Source of the DNA: Endotrypanum monterogeii
Lineage: Eukaryota; Euglenozoa; Kinetoplastea; Trypanosomatida; Trypanosomatidae
Direction of reading: 5' to 3'
DNA: 31,981 nt
NCBI GenBank assembly: GCA_000333855.2
Contig: CM007318.1
Coordinates: 289,240 to 321,220, forward strand
Part shown: positions 10,316 to 18,607 of the stretch, one piece after another
Layout: each line of letters opens with the position of its first letter
Position numbering within the stretch: the stretch's first letter is position 1
The notes under the pieces: model-generated
Seen by the model: the letters and a program-made list of their open reading frames with translations, nothing else
Databases searched by the model: none
Told to the model about the DNA's origin: nothing
Made by a program: the position numbers and the translations under genes

Positions 10316-10945
10316 ATGAAGCGAGTTGTGAAAAATGGTGCCCCTGGGAGCCGGCAGGCGTACACCAACAGAACCAAGTATAACCCGAACCGCTACAAGC
10401 TCGAAAAGGATCGCATATCCCGAGAAAAAGAGTTTGCCATGACAAGCCTGTGCTGTCGACGGTGCTGTGAGATTATTCAGTGGAAGGTTGACTATGGAAA
10501 GTACACAATACTAGAGCAGAGTCGTCGTTGCAACTTGTGTCGCGAAAATAAGGTTTTCTTTGCTTATCATCGCATATGCCAGGATTGCGCTGAACGCGAG
10601 GCCGTTTGTGCAAAGTGCCAGAAACATCCAACAGCACTAGTCGCCTCTCTAGAAGTTGACGAATCTGACGATGACACCGATCAAGCGTCGTCTAAGGAAA
10701 ACATCGGAGACTCAGAAAAGTCGAGAGAGCTTAGTAAGTATGCATTTGTCGATCTATCTCCCGATTATGAAGAGTGCCAGCGGCTCATAGGTCTCAATAC
10801 TCGCGTGTTGCAGCAAAAATTGAGAAGAAGACGGGAGGCGGAGTCTCGTGACTCCCTAGGTACTCTGCGGGAGCGTGAAAGGAGAACTGTATTGCGGAAA
10901 TCAACAATCCCAGCTGATGATTCTGACAGCGATGAGACTCTGTAA
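10316..10945 (+). CDS. C9orf85-like DUF2039 zinc-ribbon protein
   Basis: The 209-aa protein starts at the first ATG after the acceptor signal. Its first half matches the layout of the DUF2039 family (human C9orf85). A basic N-terminus (RTKYNPNRYKLEKDR) is followed by paired cysteines at C47/C50, C72/C75, C88/C91 and C98/C101, with 'IQWKVDYGKY' between the first two pairs. The family is conserved in eukaryotes, is predicted to bind zinc and has no firmly known function. Residues ~110-150 are acidic. Residues ~160-200 are a charged Arg/Glu-rich helix, and the C-terminus is a Ser/Asp-rich tail (DDSDSDETL) that could be a CK2 target. The tail is longer than the conserved core and is probably lineage-specific. 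It is the first confident gene of the rightward unit. Confidence 0.85.
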   Translation: MKRVVKNGAPGSRQAYTNRTKYNPNRYKLEKDRISREKEFAMTSLCCRRCCEIIQWKVDYGKYTILEQSRRCNLCRENKVFFAYHRICQDCAEREAVCAKCQKHPTALVASLEVDESDDDTDQASSKENIGDSEKSRELSKYAFVDLSPDYEECQRLIGLNTRVLQQKLRRRREAESRDSLGTLRERERRTVLRKSTIPADDSDSDETL

Positions 10946-11220
10946 ACGTGTAACCTGAAGATTTAGTCGCTGGGAACTTAATCTCTTCTATTAAGGATTC
11001 ATTAATTGCATCGCTGCGCATAAGACCACTTTCGAAAAAAAAAATATATACATAAAGAAATGCCAAATTTAAATCATCTCACGCCGTGTGCAGCTTTCGA
11101 CTAAGATTGTGCGGCTTTTCTTTGATTCCTCAAGGGGTATCGTTCTGTTACGCGTGCTGCTGTGAATTCTACGAGACGTTTCTCACAGTTTTCTGCTTAT
11201 GTCTACCAAAAACGCAAGCA

Positions 11221-11275
11221 TCGTTTTCTCCTGTGACTCTTCTCTATCTTGCTGGTTTTTCTACTTTCTGTTTAG
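11221..11275 (+). promoter_or_regulatory. Probable trans-splice acceptor for the TMEM216-like gene
   Basis: A long pyrimidine-rich stretch (11221-11273) ends in TTTAG, with AG at 11274-11275. This is 31 nt before the ATG at 11306. Confidence 0.65.
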
Positions 11276-11305
11276 AAGGATTAACTGAGTACTAGCTTAA
11301 TATAG

Positions 11306-11785
11306 ATGCGTACCCTTGACGGTGCCACTGGGGGCGCCTCTTTTCCATTTCACCTGCTGCTGCTCATTTCGACTGGATGGTCAGCCATCTGGTGGATCAT
11401 AACGTTTAGTCTTCTAATTTTCAAAGCACTTTACATGCCGTTTCCACCTTCTGCTCTTCCAATGGAAATAGTCGGCTCTGTTTTAGTTCTCGTTGTCAAC
11501 TCTTTTGGTGTCTTGATTGGTATTCGCGGAAACAAAATGGAAAGTGGTTCGACCCTCGTCACGAGTGCAATTTTTTTAGCGATTGCTGCTGTGGGGGCCA
11601 TTTATTACATGTGGCTACAAACGTACGTACTGATGCTGGATCTGGCATTTTCTGCGATTTACTTGGGGATGAATAGCGTCGCGATACTTTTAGGGCTCTG
11701 GGCAACGCGAAACGTTGTCAAGCTTGCTCGAGTACCTGCTTTCCATCTGGAAATTGAAACGGGGAGAGAAAAAAAGAAGAGTTGA
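11306..11785 (+). CDS. TMEM216-family ciliary transition-zone membrane protein
   Basis: The 159-aa protein has four clear hydrophobic helices at about residues 15-40, 52-73, 83-104 and 107-133. It ends in a basic KKKS tail. The third and fourth helices carry 'YYMWLQTYVLMLD', which closely resembles the 'YYLLLQTYVLRLE' signature of TMEM216. The 'IGIRGNK' loop after helix 2 matches the family's 'FGTKGN' position. TMEM216 and its relative TMEM17 belong to the MKS module that anchors the ciliary transition zone and gates entry of membrane proteins. In a trypanosomatid this would act at the base of the flagellum. Choice of TMEM216 over TMEM17 or TMEM80 rests on the helix-3 motif. The length is normal for the family. 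Confidence 0.8.
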   Translation: MRTLDGATGGASFPFHLLLLISTGWSAIWWIITFSLLIFKALYMPFPPSALPMEIVGSVLVLVVNSFGVLIGIRGNKMESGSTLVTSAIFLAIAAVGAIYYMWLQTYVLMLDLAFSAIYLGMNSVAILLGLWATRNVVKLARVPAFHLEIETGREKKKS

Positions 11786-11919
11786 TCAGTCCTGATATGG
11801 TGTATTTTCTTTTACGTATGTGGTTAGTGCTATGGTGCATTTATAGCCTTATATTGAATGTGCGTTGTAAACAGTCGAAAAACGACATTTTCAGTGCGGC
11901 ACATTCGCCTTTCATAGGG

Positions 11920-12183
11920 TTCTACCCTCTTTTCTTTTGAAGGGTTGGAGGTAGGGACCTTACACCATTGCGAAAGTGAATGTTTTAGAAAAATTATCGA
12001 AAGCGGCGAGAGCACGAGAGACGCGAGCTGCCGTTCAAAGTTGGAAAAGATATGATTTTCTGAACTTTGCTACAGAGAACCGAGAAAAGGTGCGCAGACT
12101 TGTGTTTCACTTCCATTCCCCTGCTTTATTCTCTTTATATTTTAATTTTCCTTTAGCTGACTAAGTCGGTGTTGTATCTGTTG
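11920..12183 (+). other. 5' region of the 816-aa gene with nested splice signals
   Basis: There are two polypyrimidine/AG signals: 11921-11938 with AG 11941-11942, and 12103-12154 with AG 12155-12156. Between them lies a purine-rich, coding-like stretch (11955-12089, frame 0) followed by a GT at 12090. Removing 12090-12156 would fuse this stretch in phase with the downstream gene, but no ATG opens it (GTG at 11976). The simplest reading is that AG 12155-12156 is the spliced-leader acceptor and the stretch is intergenic. The alternative is described in the findings. Confidence 0.4.
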
Positions 12184-14634
12184 ATGTTCCGAAAAGCAGC
12201 TGTGCAACTGTTATCAGCGCAATGGCGCCCTCATTCTGAGCAACTAAAGCTTTGGGTTATAGGTTCGGCGAGTGACGTGACGGCTCTTTCGCTTGCTCGC
12301 GACTATGTTAACAACCTCGATGTTAGGAGTGTTTTGCAGACATTCGAAGATGGTTTGGAGCTGACTAGCATTCTCCCTGCAATTAAGTATCCTCTAGGCA
12401 CGCATGCTATTTCAAATCTCTCTGCTCACCTTGAGGCTTCCGCGAGCGAACTCAGCACAAAGGAGCTTCACCAGCTTGCGTCCAGTATCAGTTTGTCTCC
12501 AGAGAATCTAGATTACTATGATGCGACACTGAACACACCAAGTGTTGCGGCAGCGATTCGATGCTGTTTGCGGCGTGTGGACCATTCAGAACTGATTGCT
12601 TTTGCACGCCCTTTTTGGAAAGGATCCGAGAGAGTCCCACAACCAGGTACAAGACTAGCTTCTTGTGTTATTCAAATGACTGCCGATGAGCTGGCATTTC
12701 GTCTTTCCACCTCGAACGATAAAAAGGCTCTCTTCGATCTTACATTGAGAGAAAGTTTGCCACTAGAGCAAAAGGAAATGGAAGGATTAGTAACGCAGTT
12801 ACAGATTTCTACTAAGGAATTAAAAAAAGCAGAGCTTTTAGACCTACTGGAAAGAATTGCCAGCGTGAGGTTTGCTCAGCGTTACGCAGCCTGGGGCACA
12901 GCTATTCAGAGAGCACTGATAAAAAAGGGTGGAGTAGGTGATTCTGATTGTTTTGCCGTCTTTGTGAGGCTCATCTTCTCAGGCACTGCTGTCGACGATT
13001 CTATCTGCCGCCAGATATGCAAAGTAAGTGGATGCCTAGGTCCTGCGCTTACTGCTGAAGTATTGAATGCGTTGCGAGACTCGGATTCAGTTCTATGTTC
13101 AAGCTCTTCCTCACTTGAAGATGTGCGTGCATCGCTACATGGTCACATACTAATGCAGCTAGAGAAACTGCAATCCGAACCTCCCACTGAGGAGTATTTG
13201 GAGTGGGTGCTATGCCTGTCTTTTTTTTCACAGGTAGATGCGTCATCCTTGCTGAGCCGCGCTGTGTCTAGTGGCAGACTCGCCACAGAGCTGTCCACGA
13301 AGGAAGTTGCCCTTGTGTGTGATATCATGATCAGCACTTCCGTCTTCTTACCCTCGTTGTTGCCAGCTATTCGTCAGAGCATAGAAACGAATGGGCTTAG
13401 TCAACGCGCCAGTGTGCACGCACTATACATCCTGCAGCGGAGTGGCATAAAGGCACCTTCTGCTCTTCTCAAAAAGGCATTTGGTCGTGCTGGAGCGCGT
13501 CTTGTAGCAGCTTGCGCAGCTAAAGTTAGTGGCAATGATGAGCTTTCTCCTAGGGATAGAGCACTACTGGTGGCAGGACTTTGTTTCGTCGATGATGAGC
13601 AGCAAACCGTTCTCCTTCGGCGTATTGTCGACTCTCAAGAGTTGTCTCTCCCAACTGCAATCTTTTTCCTTCGACATGTACGTCATGCAAATACAAAATC
13701 GAGTCGATGGGTTAAAAAGGTTGCAGTTAGTCGGGTATTGCGCTCTGCAAGCAGCTGTCGTACAGAGGAGCTGAGCATTGTTCTCTCAGCCCTTTCCGAT
13801 CTGGGTGTTCGCGATGCAACTGCGTTCCAACATGTCCTTGAAGAGGTCAAGCGACAAGGCCCTTGCACACATGATGTGATAGTAGCGGCTAAGGCGGCAC
13901 GTAATTTAAGGCTTACGTCTCTTCTCGAACAATCGGAACTTATCGAAAGCTTAGGTCAAATTGGCAATATTTGCTCAGATGATCTTTTACCTCTCTTGAG
14001 CTGCTGCACTGTAAGACAGCGGCAATCTCTTTTGCTTTATCCGGAGGTGGCTGCAGTTCTCCACCAGACTTCCCATACAGAAAGTACGACTTCAGATTTG
14101 GTGTTACTCTTTACTTTTTTACCTTCACAGAGTGCCAAGAGAGCAGAGGTCATCCTCGAGCTACAAACCCGAGAGCCGGTCGAGCGAGGTGTTCTGTCCT
14201 CTGAAGATGTCGTGGCAGCATTTGAGGCTGCGTTCTCCAGTCAGGAGGTGGAAGGCCTTTGCAGGGTGCTCAGTCGAGCTGCACAAAGTTGTGAGGAGAG
14301 TCATTTGATGCGCCTACTGCGTTGCGCTAGCAAATGTTCAAAAGTTCCCAAAAGCTTTTTTCGCCTTGTAGGAAAGCCTATTATCTCTGCTGTCAATGAG
14401 AAAAGGTTCTCCCCTGTTAGTTCCAGTGCGTGGCTGAATTTTTATGTCAATCATGAAATTCGCGATGATAGCGTTGGAAGACGCCTTCTTTCGGTGCTGT
14501 CGAATGCACAATCACAGTCCCCCTCGCCGTTCCATAAAGACTATAACCGAGGGGCACGGTTTTACGGAGTCGACGTGAGAAAACCACAGAAAAAAAGACG
14601 CCACGCTGATTTCTTTTCGATGACCCCTCAGTAG
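12184..14634 (+). CDS. Large alpha-helical protein, probably mitochondrial
   Basis: The 816-aa protein starts at the first ATG after the TTTAG acceptor (12155-12156). The upstream in-frame GTG at 12169 is not a likely start. The N-terminus (MFRKAAVQLLSAQWRPH) has no acidic residues, with Arg/Lys and hydrophobic alternation, as in a mitochondrial presequence. The body is a long succession of Leu/Ala-rich amphipathic helices with recurring 'S.(E/K)EL..L' motifs (for example near residues 85-95 and 195-205). This layout is typical of helical-repeat proteins such as those of mitochondrial RNA metabolism in kinetoplastids. No catalytic motif was seen. The C-terminus is basic (KKRRHADFFS). I do not recognise a specific family; the mitochondrial role is inference. 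Confidence 0.8.
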   Translation: MFRKAAVQLLSAQWRPHSEQLKLWVIGSASDVTALSLARDYVNNLDVRSVLQTFEDGLELTSILPAIKYPLGTHAISNLSAHLEASASELSTKELHQLASSISLSPENLDYYDATLNTPSVAAAIRCCLRRVDHSELIAFARPFWKGSERVPQPGTRLASCVIQMTADELAFRLSTSNDKKALFDLTLRESLPLEQKEMEGLVTQLQISTKELKKAELLDLLERIASVRFAQRYAAWGTAIQRALIKKGGVGDSDCFAVFVRLIFSGTAVDDSICRQICKVSGCLGPALTAEVLNALRDSDSVLCSSSSSLEDVRASLHGHILMQLEKLQSEPPTEEYLEWVLCLSFFSQVDASSLLSRAVSSGRLATELSTKEVALVCDIMISTSVFLPSLLPAIRQSIETNGLSQRASVHALYILQRSGIKAPSALLKKAFGRAGARLVAACAAKVSGNDELSPRDRALLVAGLCFVDDEQQTVLLRRIVDSQELSLPTAIFFLRHVRHANTKSSRWVKKVAVSRVLRSASSCRTEELSIVLSALSDLGVRDATAFQHVLEEVKRQGPCTHDVIVAAKAARNLRLTSLLEQSELIESLGQIGNICSDDLLPLLSCCTVRQRQSLLLYPEVAAVLHQTSHTESTTSDLVLLFTFLPSQSAKRAEVILELQTREPVERGVLSSEDVVAAFEAAFSSQEVEGLCRVLSRAAQSCEESHLMRLLRCASKCSKVPKSFFRLVGKPIISAVNEKRFSPVSSSAWLNFYVNHEIRDDSVGRRLLSVLSNAQSQSPSPFHKDYNRGARFYGVDVRKPQKKRRHADFFSMTPQ

Positions 14635-15089
14635 GAAACTGAGTGTCTTGTCCCAATAGTGACAATTTATTTTTTCTCTTCACATTTTTCAATGAGTTCA
14701 ACCAGTGGTGTCAGCTGTGCGCCAAGAAGCTGAGAACCTTGCGTTTCCAATCAGAAGAGAATTGTCCTCTCGTATCTATTCTCGCCCGTCACTTTTTTTT
14801 TTTTGTGAAAAAGGTAAAGATGATACTGTATATGACACGTGTTGCGCCATCTTCGGCACCATCGTGCAACCTCCAGTAACGGTTCACTTGCAATATCTCT
14901 GATGCACAACCCCCCTCCAGGCTTTTTCACATTTCTTCTCTTTTTTTTTTTCCTATCCTTTTTTCTGTAACGTGGGCCCTGCGCCAACGGCGAGAAAAGC
15001 AAAAAAAACCCACTTCGCTGTCATATCTTCAAGTCCTATTTTTATTCAACACACACTGAGGGAAACACCTACCGAAAAAAAAGGTCATT
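14635..15089 (+). other. Intergenic region with T-rich splice signal
   Basis: It is T-rich, with a strong pyrimidine tract at about 14931-14966 upstream of several AGs before the ATG at 15090. No gene was seen. T runs at 14791-14802 and 14941-14952 are typical of trypanosomatid intercistronic DNA. Confidence 0.6.
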
Positions 15090-16562
15090 ATGTTGCGTGA
15101 TCGCACTCGCTCTCTCTTCATGCGTCCTGAAGTGGCGACAGCTGAGTTGCAACGACTTGTCCCACTGCTGCCTTCGACCGGTAAAAGAACTGCTACCGCT
15201 ACACACTCAGTAGCATCACTGATTGTGTCCACTGCCTACTCAGCTACAATCGCACAGTCGGTGACAAACCATTCTCGCGATTGCCCTGTCTTCTTGAGGA
15301 AACTGCCGTTGTCGCGCATTGGGAGGGAGCCCAGTTTTGCGGCTCGTCCCTGTCTGAATTGCGTGCGTGAACGCGTCCATTATGTTTCCTCTCTGTCGTT
15401 TTGTGACGATTTCGAGCAGAGGTGTGCAGGAACGCCATACCATGCAAACAAGTCACCCAGTAACAGCCTTGGTGGTGTTGAGCCACTCCCAAAGCGATTA
15501 CTGGAAGCCATTGAGCGCAGCTACGGGTCTGTTGGTGCATTCAGGGATAGTGTGATCTTTCATTCAACAGGCGCCATGAGCCCGGGACGACTGTGGGTTG
15601 TGTACATTCCTCCCGTCAGCGGAAGTGAACATGGAGCTGTAAGCCTGTTGACCCTTCCAGCGTGCAGGGTTCCTTTGGTGCACGGTCTTTGGCCACTGGC
15701 CGTCATTAACATGACAGAGGAGCGTATATGTAAAGAGATCACGAGCTGCTTAGAAAAAGGCAGTGACGCTGTCAATGCCATCGAAGCACCAGCATGGAGT
15801 CACGCAGCTCGTACACCGAAGGCACTAGGTGCGCTTGTTACTGAAGCCGAGGGAAGCCACGCTCCAGAGAGCATGACACAAGTGAGACTTTCCGCCATTC
15901 AAGCTGCAATTGTGGAGAAGACTTGGTGCACCATGAACTGGCAGTTTGTCGAAACGCAGCTGACGTCTGCCTTGGCATACTACACATCTACGGAGCGCAC
16001 GCAAAAGCAGCGTGAGCATCGAAAAGAAAAGGAGCATATTGCAGCAGTTCGGGCTATGGGTCAACTCAAAGACAGTGGCGCAGTGATTCATGCCTCTGAC
16101 TCGGTAACAATTACATCATCGGATACATTTGGTACACTGCCAGCAACTGGATCAAGTGACTTAGCTGCGGCGCTGACGATACCACATTCACCTTCGCAGA
16201 CAGTTGTTAGCACGCAGAGAGAGGCCACCGCAACGGCGACTGCTGCAGCAACGGTCGCCAGCACGAGTCCTCACTCTGTCCAAGAAACAGGTAACACAAC
16301 GACAGCTCTTGCCGACGAGGATCCTCGCACGGTACAGCAGGCAGATGGAACATGGGAGTATCACTACAAAAACGGAAACGTGTCCAAGGTCTGCCCCGAC
16401 GGCACCAAGGTGTTTCAAACGGAAGGACTGACGACAACGGTGTTTGTGAACGGAGACACGCTTTTCGAGTACCCAAATAGGACTTCGATTCTTGATCGTG
16501 CGGATGGCGTGCGTGTCACAACTTACGCGGACGGCACAAAAAAAGAGGAGCGGCTCAAGTAA
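15090..16562 (+). CDS. SOD-like (non-catalytic) protein fused to a TCP10/CPAP G-box
   Basis: The 490-aa protein has a basic, Arg/Thr-rich N-terminus compatible with mitochondrial import. Residues ~85-290 look like a degenerate Fe/Mn superoxide dismutase. 'LLEAIERSYGSVGAFRD' matches the SOD 'I..SFGSF..F' helix, 'GRLWVVY' matches 'GSGWAWLV', 'PLVHGLWPLAVINM' stands where SOD has the metal-binding 'DVWEHAYY' block, and 'TWCTMNWQFVE' matches the terminal 'FW..VNW..VE'. The Asp and His ligands are replaced by Gly and Pro, and extra sequence sits before the last helix, so catalysis is unlikely. Residues ~418-490 are short beta repeats (DGTWEYHYKNGNVSKVCPDG), the pattern of the TCP10 C-terminal/CPAP G-box domain. 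Between them lies a Thr/Ala-rich linker. Non-catalytic SOD folds occur in yeast mitoribosomes (mS42, mS43). The fusion and role are inference. Confidence 0.7.
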   Translation: MLRDRTRSLFMRPEVATAELQRLVPLLPSTGKRTATATHSVASLIVSTAYSATIAQSVTNHSRDCPVFLRKLPLSRIGREPSFAARPCLNCVRERVHYVSSLSFCDDFEQRCAGTPYHANKSPSNSLGGVEPLPKRLLEAIERSYGSVGAFRDSVIFHSTGAMSPGRLWVVYIPPVSGSEHGAVSLLTLPACRVPLVHGLWPLAVINMTEERICKEITSCLEKGSDAVNAIEAPAWSHAARTPKALGALVTEAEGSHAPESMTQVRLSAIQAAIVEKTWCTMNWQFVETQLTSALAYYTSTERTQKQREHRKEKEHIAAVRAMGQLKDSGAVIHASDSVTITSSDTFGTLPATGSSDLAAALTIPHSPSQTVVSTQREATATATAAATVASTSPHSVQETGNTTTALADEDPRTVQQADGTWEYHYKNGNVSKVCPDGTKVFQTEGLTTTVFVNGDTLFEYPNRTSILDRADGVRVTTYADGTKKEERLK

Positions 16563-16943
16563 CCATCATAGGTAGAGCAATTTGATGTGCTCTGTGTGGT
16601 GACCTTGAGGAGGGGGGCGAGGAGCGCAGCCAGGATTAGTGAAGCAAATCCGACTCGGACGGGCATCGCAACATGTGAGCACTCCCATTCTGACACCCCA
16701 ACTCGTTCACCAACGAGATTGTTTTTTGAAAAGAAGTTGCAGTGGTTATTAAAGGTCAACCCGAGTTCTCTCTTCCTCGACGAGAAAAGGAATCAGCAGA
16801 CACACCATCAGTGGACCTTTGGAGAAAAACAGTTTTTCGATCCTCCTTTCATAGTGTCCGTGGTCGGCCAAATGATAACAGGGATTGTTGTTTTACGCCG
16901 CTGTGCATTCGCCTTGCTCGCGGGGAGGGCTCTAGGCTCAGGG
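16563..16943 (+). other. Intergenic region upstream of the SIRE-like copy
   Basis: 3' flank of the SOD-like gene. Frames of up to 174 codons cross it, but they continue into the repeat element and lack protein-like content. No feature was seen. Confidence 0.5.
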
Positions 16944-17432
16944 ATTATCCCGACAGGCCAGCAGCCCAACGCGTGGACGCACCGCTGCAGGGTAACCCAC
17001 ACCCTGCAGCAACGCACACCCAGCCTTCCGAACACCGCCCCTGCATCACACTCGACCCACGAGGATGCAGCAGTGAGGGTCCGCGTGTCAAACACATTAG
17101 CCGCACCCTGACAACTTCACCACCACATGAAGGGCACACAGAGGAGCACGACGGGTCACCGCTACGACGCAGCCCTACCCGACAAGGGAAACCCAACACA
17201 TGCAGCGATGCATGACTCTGACCACCCACACCCACGCACGCACGCACGCACACACGCACGCACACACACATACTTTGTCGGTTAGTCACCTCAGTGGCAC
17301 GACATCCCCCCCTCCCCCCACCAACTCCACACACCCCCACAGTGGGAGTTCCGGCATGGCGGGAGGGGGTAGGGCAAGGCGTAAGCTACCCACAGGAGTA
17401 GCCAGTGACAGCTGAGAAAGGAGGCTGAAGCG
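16944..17432 (+). mobile_element. SIRE/VIPER-like interspersed element, copy 1
   Basis: About 480 bp are nearly identical, in reverse complement, to 25674-26150. Shared landmarks in order are 'gcgtggacgcaccgctgcag' (16969), 'cgacgggtcaccgctacgac', a CA/CG-rich simple repeat (17221-17273), a C-run stretch ('ccccccctcccccc'), and the end 'gctgagaaaggaggctga'. Size and sequence character fit SIRE, the ~430-bp T. cruzi element that also forms the ends of VIPER; this identification is from memory. It has no coding capacity of its own. Differences from copy 2 are a few substitutions and the length of the dinucleotide tract. No clear target-site duplication is visible. Confidence 0.75.
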
Positions 17433-17646
17433 TTCGGCGTGATCACGCTAGTAGGAACAGCAAAAGTTTTGACATTTCTAGAATGTGTAGCGGGAAGCCT
17501 CCAGGGGCTTTGTGTGACAGTTGGCAGTGTGCATGGTAAAGAAATGAGTATCACCCCAAAAGTCACGTGCAAATGTTTCTCCAGCAGGGATAACGGGGAA
17601 GTGGTAAGGTGATTACATGTTGCCCTCACGCTCTCGGTCAGATCCG

Positions 17647-17731
17647 CCCCCCCCCCCCCACACACACACAACAAAAACNNNNNNNNNNNNNNNNNNNNAC
17701 CCCCACCACACACACACAAAAAAAAAAAAAG
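17647..17731. other. Assembly gap inside low-complexity sequence
   Basis: A poly-C run and (CA)n tract run into 20 Ns (17679-17698). A CCCCCACCACACACACA stretch and a 13-nt A run follow. The similar C-run/(CA)n sequence on both sides suggests failed assembly of one simple repeat. The true gap size is unknown. Confidence 0.9.
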
Positions 17732-18581
17732 AAAGCCTGCTTTTCACTCCCATGCTACTCACCAACAGAGTCTGCGCTTATGTATTCGTCGAAAACGCCT
17801 CTGCACGTTTCATCTGGGCAGTGCCTCATTCCTTTCGGTGAATTAGTGATGGTGAGGTGGAGCACCTTAGGGGCACGAAGGGCATACCGCCGAGCAGCGG
17901 GAGTGACACTGCTGGGTACGTTGTCACTCGCATACCGAAAAGAGTTTGCTGGACTCTCTCCGCAATTCTTTCTTTTCCGTAGCTCTCTTCTCCCTCACGA
18001 GGAGGACTTCGCAATGCGGACTAATCGAATGCCGCAACAAGCTCGAGCCCCCCCCCCCTTTTTTTTTGCTCTTCCACCACTGCTCCCATCCTGTGTAACT
18101 TGTTTTGCAAATTGTGTCTTGATGCGCACAAGTGGCGCTTCTGTAGGTGCAACAAAACTTCCTCATACCTTACCACCTCCAATTTTTGTGGTGGGCGCAG
18201 TGTGAGTTGCCTGCATCAATAGCCATCCACGGTCCGCTGCATAAGGGGAACAGGAGGAGGAGGTGTTCAGTTCTGGCCTACTAGCCGCATTCCTGTCTTC
18301 CAGTTTCGTCTTTCTTCTCTCCCACTCCTGTTTGCATCTGCTCGAAAGACTAGAGAGGAGGTGGTACCATTGGTGCTGCCCAAGGTTGAGGTGGAGGCAC
18401 GCTGGGATTTCCGCCAAGGGTCACAGGACTGCTTCCCCATTTGTTCGTGACGCTTATCTCGACAGCGCCAAAGGGAAATCAGCTGCTAACAGTACAGGCG
18501 ACTTTCAGGAGGAATTGGCCACTTTTTTCTGGCTCTCTGTGTAGTTCTCTTCATCGTGTTGAATATCAAAGAGCGCGCATT

Positions 18582-18603
18582 GTTTTTTTTTTTTTGGGAA
18601 AAG
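18582..18603 (+). promoter_or_regulatory. Probable trans-splice acceptor for the PP2C gene
   Basis: A 14-nt T run (18582-18595) is followed by AG at 18602-18603, 4 nt before the ATG at 18608. Such a short leader is unusual, so an earlier AG may be used instead. Confidence 0.45.
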
Positions 18604-18607
18604 CCAC

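Larger units (their letters stand above)
17433..18607 (+). other. Intergenic region containing an assembly gap
   Basis: 3' flank of the SIRE-like copy and 5' flank of the phosphatase gene. It holds the poly-C/(CA)n tract with 20 Ns, a C8/T10 run near 18050, and pyrimidine-rich stretches. The open frames crossing it have simple-sequence translations. No gene was seen. Confidence 0.55.

Noticed and set aside
17221..17273. Possible CRISPR-like or short regular repeats
   Set aside because: It is a CA/CG dinucleotide microsatellite within the SIRE-like element, not spaced repeats.
16587..17340. Frames of 95-174 codons over SIRE-like copy 1
   Set aside because: They are stop-poor readings of a repeat element. 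The same frames appear, inverted, at the second copy and change with the dinucleotide tract.
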